From positions 2,805,001 through 2,869,000 of the forward strand of contig NC_133109.1 of assembly GCF_022965805.1 (NCBI RefSeq): 64,000 nt of DNA. Direction: 5' to 3'. The position numbers and the translations under genes were made by a program. This DNA is from Primulina eburnea. Taxonomy: Eukaryota; Streptophyta; Magnoliopsida; Lamiales; Gesneriaceae. Under the pieces are notes generated by a model. That model was not told the origin of the DNA and made no database searches. It saw nothing but the letters and a program-made list of their open reading frames with translations. Shown here one piece after another: positions 53,201-64,000 of this stretch (positions are counted from its first letter, which is position 1; the number at the start of each line of letters is the position of its first letter).

Positions 53201-56200
53201 GGAAGAACTCAAGGATACAGCATACTGCAAAACCTTTTATATGGTAAAAGCAATCTACCATGATATTTTGACGATCTGACTTAACAGAATTTCCAATTTG
53301 CAGTTCACGATACTTTGGACCCGGTTTCAATCCAAGAGAAGAAGCTTTTTTCGGGTCAAATTTTCCCTTAATTTCAGGCAATTCGCAAATGTAGATAACA
53401 GAAAGATCGCCAGGCTTGGTTTCATTCAGCCCAGATTGAGGAGAATTAAGCACATGAGAACTTTCTTCCATTGGTCTTAATATTATTGCAGAAATTTTAA
53501 TCACTTCATCATCAATAAGAACAAGAGGATCACCCATCTTCTTTGATATTCGACGAGGAGACCCATTCGAATCAGGTGTCTGCCCAAAACTACGTGCATA
53601 AACCATTGCAGCATTGGGTATGAAAGATTTCATTGCATCGAGTAAATATTTAAGATCGGAAGGACCCCAAACATTAACCTAGAGAAAAATTAAGGGTTAC
53701 ATCATGAACCATTCTTCATAATCATAACCACCAAACATGAAAAAATATTGATCCATATACTTACAGTCATTCCTTCATCCCCAATGCTGGCCAGCGTCAG
53801 TAAGAGGCCTGCAATCAAAGGTCAGCAATCAACATATCAAAATTTTGCAGACAATGGCACGGGATCATCTATCGTCATTCTATTTTATGATGTATACAAA
53901 ACCATGTGTTTCTGAATTCAAAGAAGGATATTGCAGGAACTGCAGTTCAATAGCTTACCTGGAAGACCCCCGGCAGTTTCTGAGCAGACACGGGAGAGAA
54001 ATATATGATCAATCTGCAGAGATTTTCACAAACAAGTAACTCATTCCCCAGAGTGACAAAAATAGAATGCGCTATTTTGAGATTTATGCAGCAGATACCT
54101 TCGACAATTTGATTTTGTGCTCAGTGCAGTAGCGTTGGAGCCCCTGGAATAAAGAAATATCACATTCAGGGAAACAAGTATAAAAGTTCTAATCAAATAC
54201 ACATAATCATAGAGTTAAAAGGACAAACAAAACTCAGACAGTAAATATTTGTGCAGCTTTCTCCTGTTCCTATCCAACCAGTTGAATAAAATGTAGCACA
54301 GGTTACAGATGGGGAAGTTGGGGGAACCAATGGTCTATTGGAATTATGAAAGCCTCTGGTTTTTAGGCTTCGCTCGCAAGAAAGTTATAAGGCTAAGAGC
54401 AAGAAAAGGCAATGTTAATGTATCCATTCACAAGGCTAAGGGAAAGAAAAGGCAATGCTGATGTATCCACTCAAAGTTAGTTGTTACATGTTAGACAACT
54501 CGAAGTTGCATGTTTTTTCTCTGTTTCCCCCAATCGGGAATTATAACTAAACAAGAGATGCAAATAAAGTTATCTAATTTAATAGCTTGATATATTAAAT
54601 TTATTCCCTCTGAGTTATGCATGACCATGTTTCAAGTAGTCCTTGTAAATTTAAAATAAAACGAGCAAAAGAATTCTCATGCAGCACAAAAATTGATTCA
54701 TAATTTCAAGAAAGACTAAGAAATGGGATTAAAATAATTAAACTCACTTCTCCAGCATTGAAAATAAATCTTTGCTTGTCAAAAAACAGCAGCACTGAAG
54801 GTGATGTGTCTTGAGTATCCATACCAGTCCCAAGAATCTGATGATAAATAAAAGATGTAGTAATTTTGTCAAGTAAACAAAACATATACAAATTCAAAAT
54901 CAGGTCACTAAAAAAATCTAATTCGCAATGTAAAATCATTATTGAGAACTGACCCATCTTTCTACTATCTCGGAACATTGATTCCTAAGTTTCTCAAGTA
55001 TTAGGGTGAGTGGTGTAGAGCACCTTTATTCTATACCTTGGAGCAATTCCCCGAAACCTAGGAAATTCTTCTAACATGCATACAAATCTCAAACACTTTC
55101 TATAAATGCTTAAGTCAGTAAGGGTGCTTCAAGGATTTTCCAAACATGGCATCTTACAAGATTCTTGCATTATTGTTTTATGGTCTTCCTTTCCTCCAAA
55201 TCTTCAAATAAAATCATTTAGACGTTCCTCCTCTTCCTAATGCATCTATTCTTCAGAAAAGAAAATCAAGATCTGAGATTCAAGACTCTACCAATTCCAT
55301 TAAAGAGAACTCAAATCCTCACATTCAGAACATATATGTAAGGTTCTACCAACGTGAAAGCTTGATTAGCCAACCTGCTAATGGACCTCATGCGCAAAAT
55401 ACTTGCCTAACAAATGTCTTTTTTGTTCCGTCCTTTTTTGTCAAAATCTCTATTTCTTTTAGAAACATGAATTGGCCCTATGAATTTGGACACACTAATA
55501 TCATGCCACCAAAGAAATAACGGAGTATGTCTCCTGGCGGCTGGCACGATTCTCAAATCCACAATATTTAAGAAGAACATGAACGCAAAGAAAACCAGTC
55601 AACAGATCTTGCTCCACTGGCCAGATCCAAGAAAGTGATCAAACTTCAAATATACTTCATACTTTTTAAGAAAAAGCTGAGGTCAGTGAAAAATAGAATC
55701 TATGAACATTTCTTACCATAGGAACCAAATGAAGAATTCGTCCGACTTACAATCTAGAAACATAGCTATGGAGTAAAGAAAGCAATAGCCACATTTATCG
55801 CATACATAGCTTGGCCAGGTGCAGGAGTATTGATGAATTTTGATACAGAGGATATACGAAATTAGAGTTCTTTTCCAGGGGTGAATGCTCAGCTTTTTCA
55901 ATTTGGAACGTGGCCGACAAAATTTTTTTAAATAAAACCCAGATGCAAGAAACAAACTTCGCTTCAAAAAGCATATACCAACAATCTATCAGAGCTTAAT
56001 TCAAACAGGCACCGAGAAAAAAGATCCAAAAATAAGAAAAGCTCGAAATCTTCCATACCTGAACATAAGCAATGGTATTGACAGGATTGAGCTTCCGAAC
56101 TTTAAGCTGTAAATTCTTCTTATTCTTGTCACTCTCATCTCTACCTTCAGCCCTCTTCCTATTAAACCCAAAGCCCTCATCACCACTTTTAGTATTATCC

Positions 56201-56496
56201 ATTTTTTCTTCCATTGCCAATAAACCTCCTTTATTACTATCACTGTCCTTCTTTTTAACAGTTCCTCTAAAAGAACGTGAATTCTTGTTGATTTTATTGT
56301 CTGGTCTTTTGTTGTAGGAAGAAAAGGTGGTGAAATAGGGAAGGGAATCGTGCTTTTTGATATAAGTTTTTGAGAAAAAAGGAAGTGAAGATAAGAAGGG
56401 GTTTTGAGAGAAGAACAGAGGTGCGGCGGAGAAGGAGTGGCGGCGGCGGTGGTTTGCGGAGGAGAGGAGGAGGCGGAAGCTTGTTACATGGGGCAT
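50259..56496 (-). CDS. TRZ3/TRZ4-like: Long-form tRNase Z (tRNA 3' processing endonuclease), 12 exons
   Basis: Exons (minus strand) 56059-56496, 54748-54837, 54099-54143, 53959-54013, 53765-53808, 53259-53678, 52909-53168, 52638-52785, 52462-52509, 51611-52014, 50888-51524, 50259-50573. Phases fit; 967 aa, usual for the ELAC2-type long form. It removes 3' trailers from pre-tRNAs. Exon 1 starts at the first ATG and encodes a Ser/Arg/Phe-rich, probably organelle-targeting N-terminus. The N-terminal half holds the degenerate domain ([14 protein letters not shown]). The C-terminal half holds the active site: [14 protein letters not shown], the zinc motif [19 protein letters not shown] and LTHFSQRY. 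The intron after exon 11 uses a GC donor (GAG/GCAAGT). No inactivating change found. TRZ3 and TRZ4 cannot be told apart here. Confidence 0.93.
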
Positions 56497-56974
56497 GTTG
56501 ATTTTTATCCAGGGTGGATTTGCGGGGTTTAGGAAAGACGGTGCTTCAGTGTAAGGAATACTGAGGCCCAACCCAATCAAGACAGGCCCGATACAATGTG
56601 GGCCGAGTAATCATGCTAGAATTTTTTGCTGTCTCGGGCTGGCGAACTTTTTCTGGAAGTTGGATGGTACAGTGATGGATCCAATGGTACAGCATCCTTT
56701 GAGGTCTACAGCGGATCTACAGACTACATGTGATGTGTGTGTTTTGTATAAAAATTAGAAAATGTTTTTTTATATATATTTAAAATGGAATTTATAAATT
56801 TTTTTAAAATAAAATTTGAAATAAATTAAAATGTAAAATAAAAATGCAATACATATAGTTGGATTGTTAGAGTGTTATGAAAATTATAAAAAAAGTTTCA
56901 CCACTTCACCAAAATTAGTTAGTAAAAATGGGTTTAAATTTAATAAAATGTGTATATATACATATATTTTTTAA

Positions 56975-56976
<2 letters not shown>

Positions 56977-57021
<45 letters not shown>
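56977..57021. repeat. (TA)n microsatellite
   Basis: About 22 TA units. Confidence 0.95.
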
Positions 57022-57025
<4 letters not shown>

Positions 57026-57145
57026 CGTTTAGCGATTTTGTGAATGTCCCTCTGTTCCCCTCTGTCTGGCTTTTTTTTAAAAAATTAGACGAAAATGCAC
57101 ATGTGGGCGCCAGCTGAGCCTGCACCCTTGGGTGCAGGAACAACC

Positions 57146-57148
<3 letters not shown>

Positions 57149-57201
<53 letters not shown>
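57149..57201. repeat. (TA)n microsatellite
   Basis: About 26 TA units. Preceded by a small hairpin, CCTGCACCCTTGGGTGCAGG, at about 57119-57138. Confidence 0.95.
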
Positions 57202-57204
<3 letters not shown>

Positions 57205-57213
57205 TTGATATCC

Positions 57214-57449
<236 letters not shown>

Positions 57450-58365
57450 CGCGGCTTGCTCCCCGTGCGACATTCTCAGGCGAGGAAACCCTCATTGTAC
57501 ACGGCCTAATGCGAATTTTCGCCATTATTTTTATGATAACAAAAACGTATCTGAAAAAATTACTCTACGAAAATTTGGATCCGTTTACAGATGTAGTTAG
57601 GTTTAACAAATTTTTATTATATATAAAAAAAATTTAAGGACAACATACAGGAAAAAAAAATTGAAATAGAAAAGTTTAAAATTACACACATAAATAACAG
57701 TTATTTGAGAGAAATAAATGAAGCTCCATATCTCCCTCTCTGGTGAAGCTAAGCTAAACCATAGGCAAGCTGGCTTGGGACCCCTCTCGCTGTCCTAGAT
57801 TGGGGTTTAACATTATCTTTTTATTAAGTGGTTCTTAGAAGAGCACTACTAAAGGAACTTTTCAAAGTAGAATTTTTATAATAATATTTTGAATAATTCT
57901 CTTTTACAAGGGTCTCGCTGATTTATATTCGGGAAATTGATCCATTCGATTCATACTTACGATGAATAATGATATTTTTGACATAATAGTAATATTTTTC
58001 AACCAAATCAGTATATATTACAAAATATATATTTGAAATAAAAATAATATTTTTAACTCAAATTATCGTATATTACACAATATTTCTTCATAATATATAA
58101 CTAAATGAATAATATTTTTACAGTGAAAAATGATACTTCAGATATAAAAATTAATATTTTTCATGTATCGAATATTTTCACTCAAATGAACATATATTAA
58201 ACAATTTTTATTCACAATATAATAACAAACAATTATAGTTTACTGTGCAGCGAAAAGATAATATTTTGGACATAAAAAGTAATGTTTTCAAGAATTGGGT
58301 CGAGTCAGATATTTGTCTTATAAATATGACCCGTGAAATGGTCTCACATTATTTTATGTGTAATA

Positions 58366-58547
58366 TTTATGAGTGAGTCTCATGTGAGACCGTCTCACGG
58401 ATCATAATCTGTTAGACGGGTCAACATTACCCATATTCACAATAAAAATTAATACTCTTAGCATAAAAAGTAATACTCTTTCATGGTGACTCAAATAAGA
58501 GATCCGTCTCACAAATACGATCCGTGAGACCGTCTCACACAAGTTTT
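58366..58547 (+). repeat. GTGAGACGGTCTCAC element, copy 5
   Basis: Both ends preserved: GAGTCTCATGTGAGACCGTC at the start and GATCCGTGAGACCGTCTCAC near the end. Confidence 0.7.
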
Positions 58548-59127
58548 TGTCTATATTTATATGCTGAGTATGAGTTGTATATATTTATAATATTTTGAGT
58601 TGTATATATTTACAATATTTTTTATATATTGTAAATATTTTTACAAAATGAATATATATTTAAATAGTTTTTCATTTTTATTTAATTTGTTTGAATACTT
58701 TTTTAACGTTAAACATAGGTGTGGATTTTAAGTTCAACCACTATTTACAAGTTGAAAGAATTTCACTTGCTGAATGATAAATGACTAATAGATTGAATCC
58801 AATGGTTTTTGGTTCATCAAAAATACCATAGATCGATGTTAGTTAATTCATTTTTGTCACACCCGTCGACAAAAAATGGTCCCATCGATTTAAGATTTAT
58901 TTTGAGTTATATATATTTTTTCGAAATTTCGAATATATCTTTCTTGAGTTATTTATTCAGTGGGATGCTGATCGAGGATCTTTATGATGTTTGATCATTC
59001 ATATTTCCATCAAAGTTTCCCCTCTAAAAATATGTAGACACAACAACTCGAATAGTTTTGATATATATTCCACAAATTTTGGAATAAAAAACAAGAAAAT
59101 AAATGAAGAATCAATTTCTTGAGTGTA

Positions 59128-59952
59128 TGTTAAGATCAAGTATTTATCACTAGATCAAAAGCTATAGTTGTCAGTCAAAACGTAAATTTATTTTCTTATA
59201 CTCGTGGTAGCACATAGTGCACCTACTTGGATGTTAATAGGTCAGTCTATTAAGCTCCGGGAGATGCGTGTCAATATGTCGGTGTTGTCTTATATCTCTT
59301 AGAGATCAGTATAACTATTTCCCTGGCACCGACCCTCTCCCCAACGGTGACAATATTACCCATTAAGATTCGACGACACTCTTTTAAGGCTCACCTAACT
59401 AACCAGATCAAGTGGCACAACGTTAATAGCTTAATGCACGAGAACTTCTCAAGAGATCACTCATCTTAGTACTAATCTCACTCATGCACGTTTAGCTTAA
59501 CATCCCTCCCAAAGAAATATAAAAATATGCTTCTTGGGAAATTTGAACTCATAACATCGCTCTGATACTGATTGTTAGGATTAAGTGCTTACCATTAAAC
59601 TAAAAGTTATAGCTGTTAACGAATGCACAATTTTATTTTCTTATTTTCATTGCAGGGTACGATACATCTACTTAAGTGTCAATAGGGCGTGTTATTAGGC
59701 TCATTAGTCCGCGGAGATGCGTGTTTATCTGCTGTTGTTGTCTCATATCCCTTGAAGATCAGTCTTATATTTTTTCTATTGTTTCTCACATCCCTGACAG
59801 AGACTGTATTGCCCGTTAGAATCAGACGCCATTTTTTAACAACATACATAGTCAATCAGATCAAGTGGCGCAACATCAATAGCTCGACATCGAAACTTCC
59901 AAAAAGTTACGTATCTCAGTAATACTCTCACTTATACACGCTTAACCCAACA
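59128..59952 (-). mobile_element. Old TRIM retrotransposon, family 2, copy 1
   Basis: Diverged direct repeats 59128-59502 and 59573-59952 (375 and 380 bp, TGTTA...AACA) around a 70-bp interior. The interior has a degenerate tRNA-Met primer site (complement of 59558-59572, ATCAGTATCAGAGCG) and a purine tract near 59505-59515. Layout matches a TRIM in minus orientation. LTR divergence and no recognisable target duplication mean it is old. Confidence 0.65.
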
Positions 59953-60843
59953 ATACACCTACAATATAATATGTGTGCGTGAGACAAATTCTTGGAAACC
60001 CCCAAGAAATTAGAAAATGGTAAATTTTATCACGAGTGGGTAGCAAGATATTTGGACCACGTTTGTATATAATAAGAATGTCACAATGAACATATGTTTT
60101 TTTTGTAAAAAAATAAAAGTAAATTTTTTAATGAAAGAATAAAAGTAATAGGTTGATGGAGGCTACATACCTCCTTTGGATATTATATTTGTTACTTTGT
60201 ATGGCTGCTGTACAGCTAGAATATTCGAGATTTAGAGGGAATACAACAAAAATAAATATCTGAATTTTAAATAAGATTTTTATATTAAAAAAAGATTTAA
60301 GAAATATGTTACTAAAATATCATTAAATGTATAAATTTAATTTATTATTAGTATGTAAACATGTATTCCACAAATACAAAAGAATTTTAAATTTGTTGCA
60401 ATCATTTTTACCTATAAACATAGGATGTCGTTTATTTCTATTTTAAAATAATTTAATTATGTAATTTTAATATTGTCTACGTAAATTATATAACATTTTT
60501 TATACATATAATGCGTGTGTTTTGTTCTTAGTCTTTTAAAAAATAAGGTTTTAGAAAACGTGAAATGTGACGAAGCATCACAATCAAGTTTCAAGTTTCA
60601 CAAATTATAGTTTTTAATTATATTAAGTTGATTGATAAATTAAATAACATATAAACATACGTTGGTTTTTTTTTTTTGAAACAACAAATTAATTAAAATT
60701 CTAAATTAAAAATATATTATTACAAAGGTAAATTAGAGAAATATCTAATGAACTTTTTGGAATCAAACGACGTTGATTTTTTTTTATTTTTTGGTTACTA
60801 TGACTCGAATCTTTAAAATTCACGTAATAGCCTTTAATGAGTA

Positions 60844-61580
60844 GAGATGTAAATGATCCAAATCAAGCCGAACCGTATCAGGCTTGAGCTTGGCTTGTTT
60901 AAGATTAATTCAAGCTCAAGCTCGAGCTCGAGCTTGATTCGAGTTTTTATCATCTGGCTTGAGTTTGGCTCGTTTAAGATTGATAGAGCTCGAGCTCAAA
61001 CTCGAGCTTTATTCGAGCTTTTATCATCAGGCTAGAATTCGACTTGTCTTGAAATTACTAAACTTGTGAAAAGCTCGAGTTCGACTCGTTAAAAGCTCGT
61101 TTATCATGTTAATCAAGCCGGGCTCGAGCTTGGTTTATTAATAGCTCGTTTATCATATTTAACAAGCCTGACTTGAGCTCGGCTCGTTTTTGAGCTCGTA
61201 AAACATACAATTGAACTCGAATTTGAGTTTGATTCGAGCTTGTTAAAATTAAGTATATATATATGAACTAATTTTATATTAGACATAAAAGTTTAACTTT
61301 TATTAGTACTAATATTTTTATTTGTCAACTCAACAAATGAGTCAAGCTCGAGCTTACGAGCCACCTAAACGAGCCGAGTTCGAGCTCGCGAGCTTATTAA
61401 CGAACATGATTGCGAGCTCACAAGCCGAATACGCTTAGGCTTGAGCTTGGTTTGATTAAGTTGTTGAGCTCAAAATCGAGCTTGAGCTTGGTTTGATATG
61501 ATTAACAAACGAACTCAAACAAGTTTTTTATAGAGCCGAGCTCCGAATAGCTTACGAACGGTTTGGTTTGTTTACATCCC
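60844..61580. mobile_element. GAGCTC-rich inverted-repeat element
   Basis: Ends are inverted: GAGATGTAAATG at 60844 and, reversed, GGGATGTAAACAAACC at 61580, with TA on both outer sides. The interior is packed with AGCTCGAGCTCGAG phrases in both directions. Non-coding; class not certain. Confidence 0.55.
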
Positions 61581-61789
61581 TATTAATGAGTTTATAGGAA
61601 AAATTTCAAATTAAAATTGCAAATAAATTAGAAAACCCCTACTGCAAAGTAGATTTATTTAATGACTGGTAACGTTATGGCTGATCAATACTTTCATAAT
61701 TGTTCATTTCATTTGTAAAAATAAAATAAAACCATTTTAAATGGATACGCTTGCAACTGCGACCGTAATTAGAAAACAGAGGGAGACCG

Positions 61790-61866
61790 AGCTTTAGCCC
61801 AGCTGGTCTGATCAACTTGTCCCCCGTCTCCATAGGTCTAGGGTTCGATTCCCTAGTTTTAATTTT
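61790..61866 (+). repeat. tRNA-derived SINE head or tRNA relic
   Basis: Pol III A-box-like TAGCCCAGCTGG and B-box-like GGTTCGATTCC about 55 bp apart, followed by AT-rich sequence. No cloverleaf forms, so it is not a working tRNA. Confidence 0.5.
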
Positions 61867-61923
61867 AAAAAATAGTTAATAGATTTCACATCAATCAAAT
61901 GATAACAGTAATCGAATTGACTA

Positions 61924-62720
61924 TCTATCAGAATGAAATGTTTACCACTAAATCAAAAATTATAAATATTAGTAAAACCACAACTTTATTTCATTATATT
62001 GTGACAATGCAAAACCCTAACCAAGCGATGGGAGAAGAGGCGCGAGGCTGACACCTATTTGGGTATCAGTTGATCAGGTTGTTAAGCTCATCTTAAGATG
62101 AGAGTGTCTTGATGTCGGTGTTGTCTCATTTACTGGTATCAATGTTATTTCCACCATATATCAATGTTACCCATTAAGACATGACATCCTCTTATACAGC
62201 TCACTCAGCCATCCACATCATATATACTTCAGTTTCAACAGCTTGACGACTAAGAGTTTTGCAAGAGTTCACTTATTTCATTAATTTTTCACCCAAATAC
62301 GCTCAACCCAAGAAATCCCCCTAAGAATTATAGATATATGCTTCTTAAAGATTCGAATCCGTAATCTAGCTCGGCTACAAATAGTTGAGATAAAAAACAT
62401 ACCACTAGATACAAAAAAAACTATAGTTATTAACAAAGAGACAACTTTGTTTCTTTTTTTGTGGTAGTGAAAGCCCCATACCAAGCCACGGGTGAACACA
62501 AGGGGCTACACCTACTTATATGCCAATAAGTTGGGTTATTAGGCTCATGAGTCCAAAGAGAGACGTTCATTACGACTGATGTTATCTCATATCACCTTAT
62601 AAGTGTCGATCTTATCATTTCTTGATGTCGATGTTGTCTCAGCTTGAGACCAGTCTTATATTTTAAAATACGGTTTTTCTCTTTAATGGCTCACTCATCT
62701 AACCAAATAATACAGCAAAT
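61924..62720 (-). mobile_element. Old TRIM retrotransposon, family 2, copy 2 (partly decayed)
   Basis: Same layout as 59128-59952: LTR-like 61924-62312, an interior of about 68 bp with the shared TATGCTTCTT phrase, then a second LTR-like stretch from about 62381. Ends are blurred. Confidence 0.5.
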
Positions 62721-63035
62721 AAAACACTAAAAAGTTGAATATAAAATTAAACAATACCTTGTAAGATACAGCAAAGTCGATATGGTGTGTGGGAACATGG
62801 CAGATAATTGGCAGTATAGGCTCTCTAAAAAATCAAGGGGAGCATATTATATCTTTCACCCTATTGCATAAACAAAATTAAAAGATTGAAAAATAAAGGG
62901 ATTAAAAAAAAGGAATCCAGAAAGTATTTTTTTCCAAATAATACGTACATAGTTGATCAGATTTTTTATTTATATATATTATAGGTTTAATTCATAATAT
63001 TTTTGAAGAATTATTTATTGTATGTCGTTTATAAT

Positions 63036-63230
63036 CAGGGGCGGAGCCAGAAATATGGCTCCGTCCGAGCTAGAATTTTAATCTCTAAAATTTTTAAATA
63101 TTTTAAATTGATACCCGGACTACTATCATAGTATTCTAAAATTATACAAAATTTACCTATAAATTTTTTCAAAAAAAATTGAACCACTCGGACTAAAGCC
63201 CTGGTACAAGCTAATGTCCCTCCGCCCCTG
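63036..63230. mobile_element. hAT-like MITE
   Basis: 195 bp with ends CAGGGGCGGAG and CTCCGCCCCTG-type inverse (TCCGCCCCTG), flanked by TTTATAAT (63028-63035) and TTTATAAC (63231-63238). This is a near-perfect 8-bp target duplication as made by hAT elements. No ORF. Confidence 0.7.
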
Positions 63231-63340
63231 TTTATAACTGGATCCATTCATTTCATATTAAACATGAGTAATCTTATTTACACTTCATTCATTGTTCCAC
63301 AAACCCTACTTTATGAATAATTTTTTTCCCCTTAAAACCG

Positions 63341-63341
63341 A

Positions 63342-63422
<81 letters not shown>
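63341..63422. repeat. (TA)n microsatellite
   Basis: About 40 TA units. Confidence 0.95.
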
Positions 63423-63427
<5 letters not shown>

Positions 63428-64000
63428 TCAAATTTCAGCATTAATTCGCTATTTTTTTTTTCAATTTTATCATTTCCAACGACCATATGACACCGATGAG
63501 GCCCTGATATACCCTCGACATATCATTCAAGACTTGTTATTTTCCCGAGGGATACTGATGTGGTGTCGATGATGTCCTGATATGCCCTCGACACGAAGCT
63601 ATGTATTGTATGTAGTGTCATTACTGTACTTATCATGAAAATTAAATAAAATTAACAAAAAATAAAAGATATTGAACTAAAACTTAAATTTGAAGACATA
63701 AAATATTAAAATCGCAACAAAAATAAAACAAATACACATAACCAAAATTATAGTTTTCCTATTTTGTATACATATAACAATACGTGTTACATGAAAATTT
63801 ATATCTCCACAAACTAAATCACAGTGAACGACACCAGACTTGGATAGTAGTTGCGAGCAAGTTTTCCGAAATTTTTTGTTAGCGGGAATCTCGTGGAAAC
63901 GACATATTCAGGTATATATTATTAAATAGCATCAAACAAAATGTATATAAGATTTGGATTAAGAAATTTTAATTACAGGAAATATAAAAATAAAATTAAG

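Noticed and set aside
56497..56580. Longer tRNase Z N-terminus from 56580
   Set aside because: That codon is TTG; the first ATG is at 56496.
61790..61866. Second tRNA gene
   Set aside because: A- and B-box-like motifs exist but stems do not pair into a cloverleaf.

Overview
This is a nuclear chromosome segment from a flowering plant. It is AT-rich, its genes carry short GT-AG introns, and it contains plant-type transposons, a nuclear-type tRNA-Asn and several angiosperm gene families. The repeats feel asterid-like, but I cannot fix the species from sequence alone.

Five host protein genes and one tRNA gene can be supported. (1) A bHLH transcription factor on the minus strand, seven coding exons from 23503 down to 2704. 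(2) A REI1-like 60S ribosome-maturation factor, plus strand, 38627-41040, five exons. (3) A TIP2-type tonoplast aquaporin, plus strand, 44470-45886, three exons. (4) The tRNA-splicing endonuclease subunit SEN2, plus strand, 48287-49033, no intron in the coding region. (5) tRNA-Asn(GTT), minus strand, 49994-50067. (6) A long-form tRNase Z, minus strand, 56496-50259, twelve exons. Genes 4 to 6 form a compact group of tRNA-maturation functions within about 8 kb.

The main finding is that intron 5 of the bHLH gene holds a 17.4-kb array of endogenous pararetrovirus (Caulimoviridae-type) DNA, 3543-20946. The viral unit has three ORFs joined by TAATG stop/start overlaps: movement protein; coat-protein/zinc-knuckle/protease/RT/RNase H polyprotein; and a third protein of unknown function. 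A TATA box, poly(A) signals and a tRNA-Met primer site lie between the third ORF and the movement-protein ORF. From the repeat offset (6,987 bp, with a 241-bp net deletion in one copy) the genome is about 7.2 kb. There are parts of three sense copies and one inverted movement-protein segment. Every polyprotein copy is broken. Two movement-protein ORFs and one third ORF are still open. A Cassandra-like TRIM retrotransposon with identical LTRs has landed in the middle copy.

The rest is repeat-rich: an LTR element with 1.65-kb LTRs and only 0.5 kb of interior, and a 1.95-kb solo LTR, both inserted in one decayed Copia element (about 25985-34310); a Mutator-like foldback element (42796-44060); several copies of a 150-180-bp GTGAGACGGTCTCAC element; two old TRIMs of a second family; a hAT-like MITE; and long (TA)n tracts.

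Exon joins were made by hand from splice signals and reading-frame continuity. They are internally consistent in phase but were not checked against transcripts.
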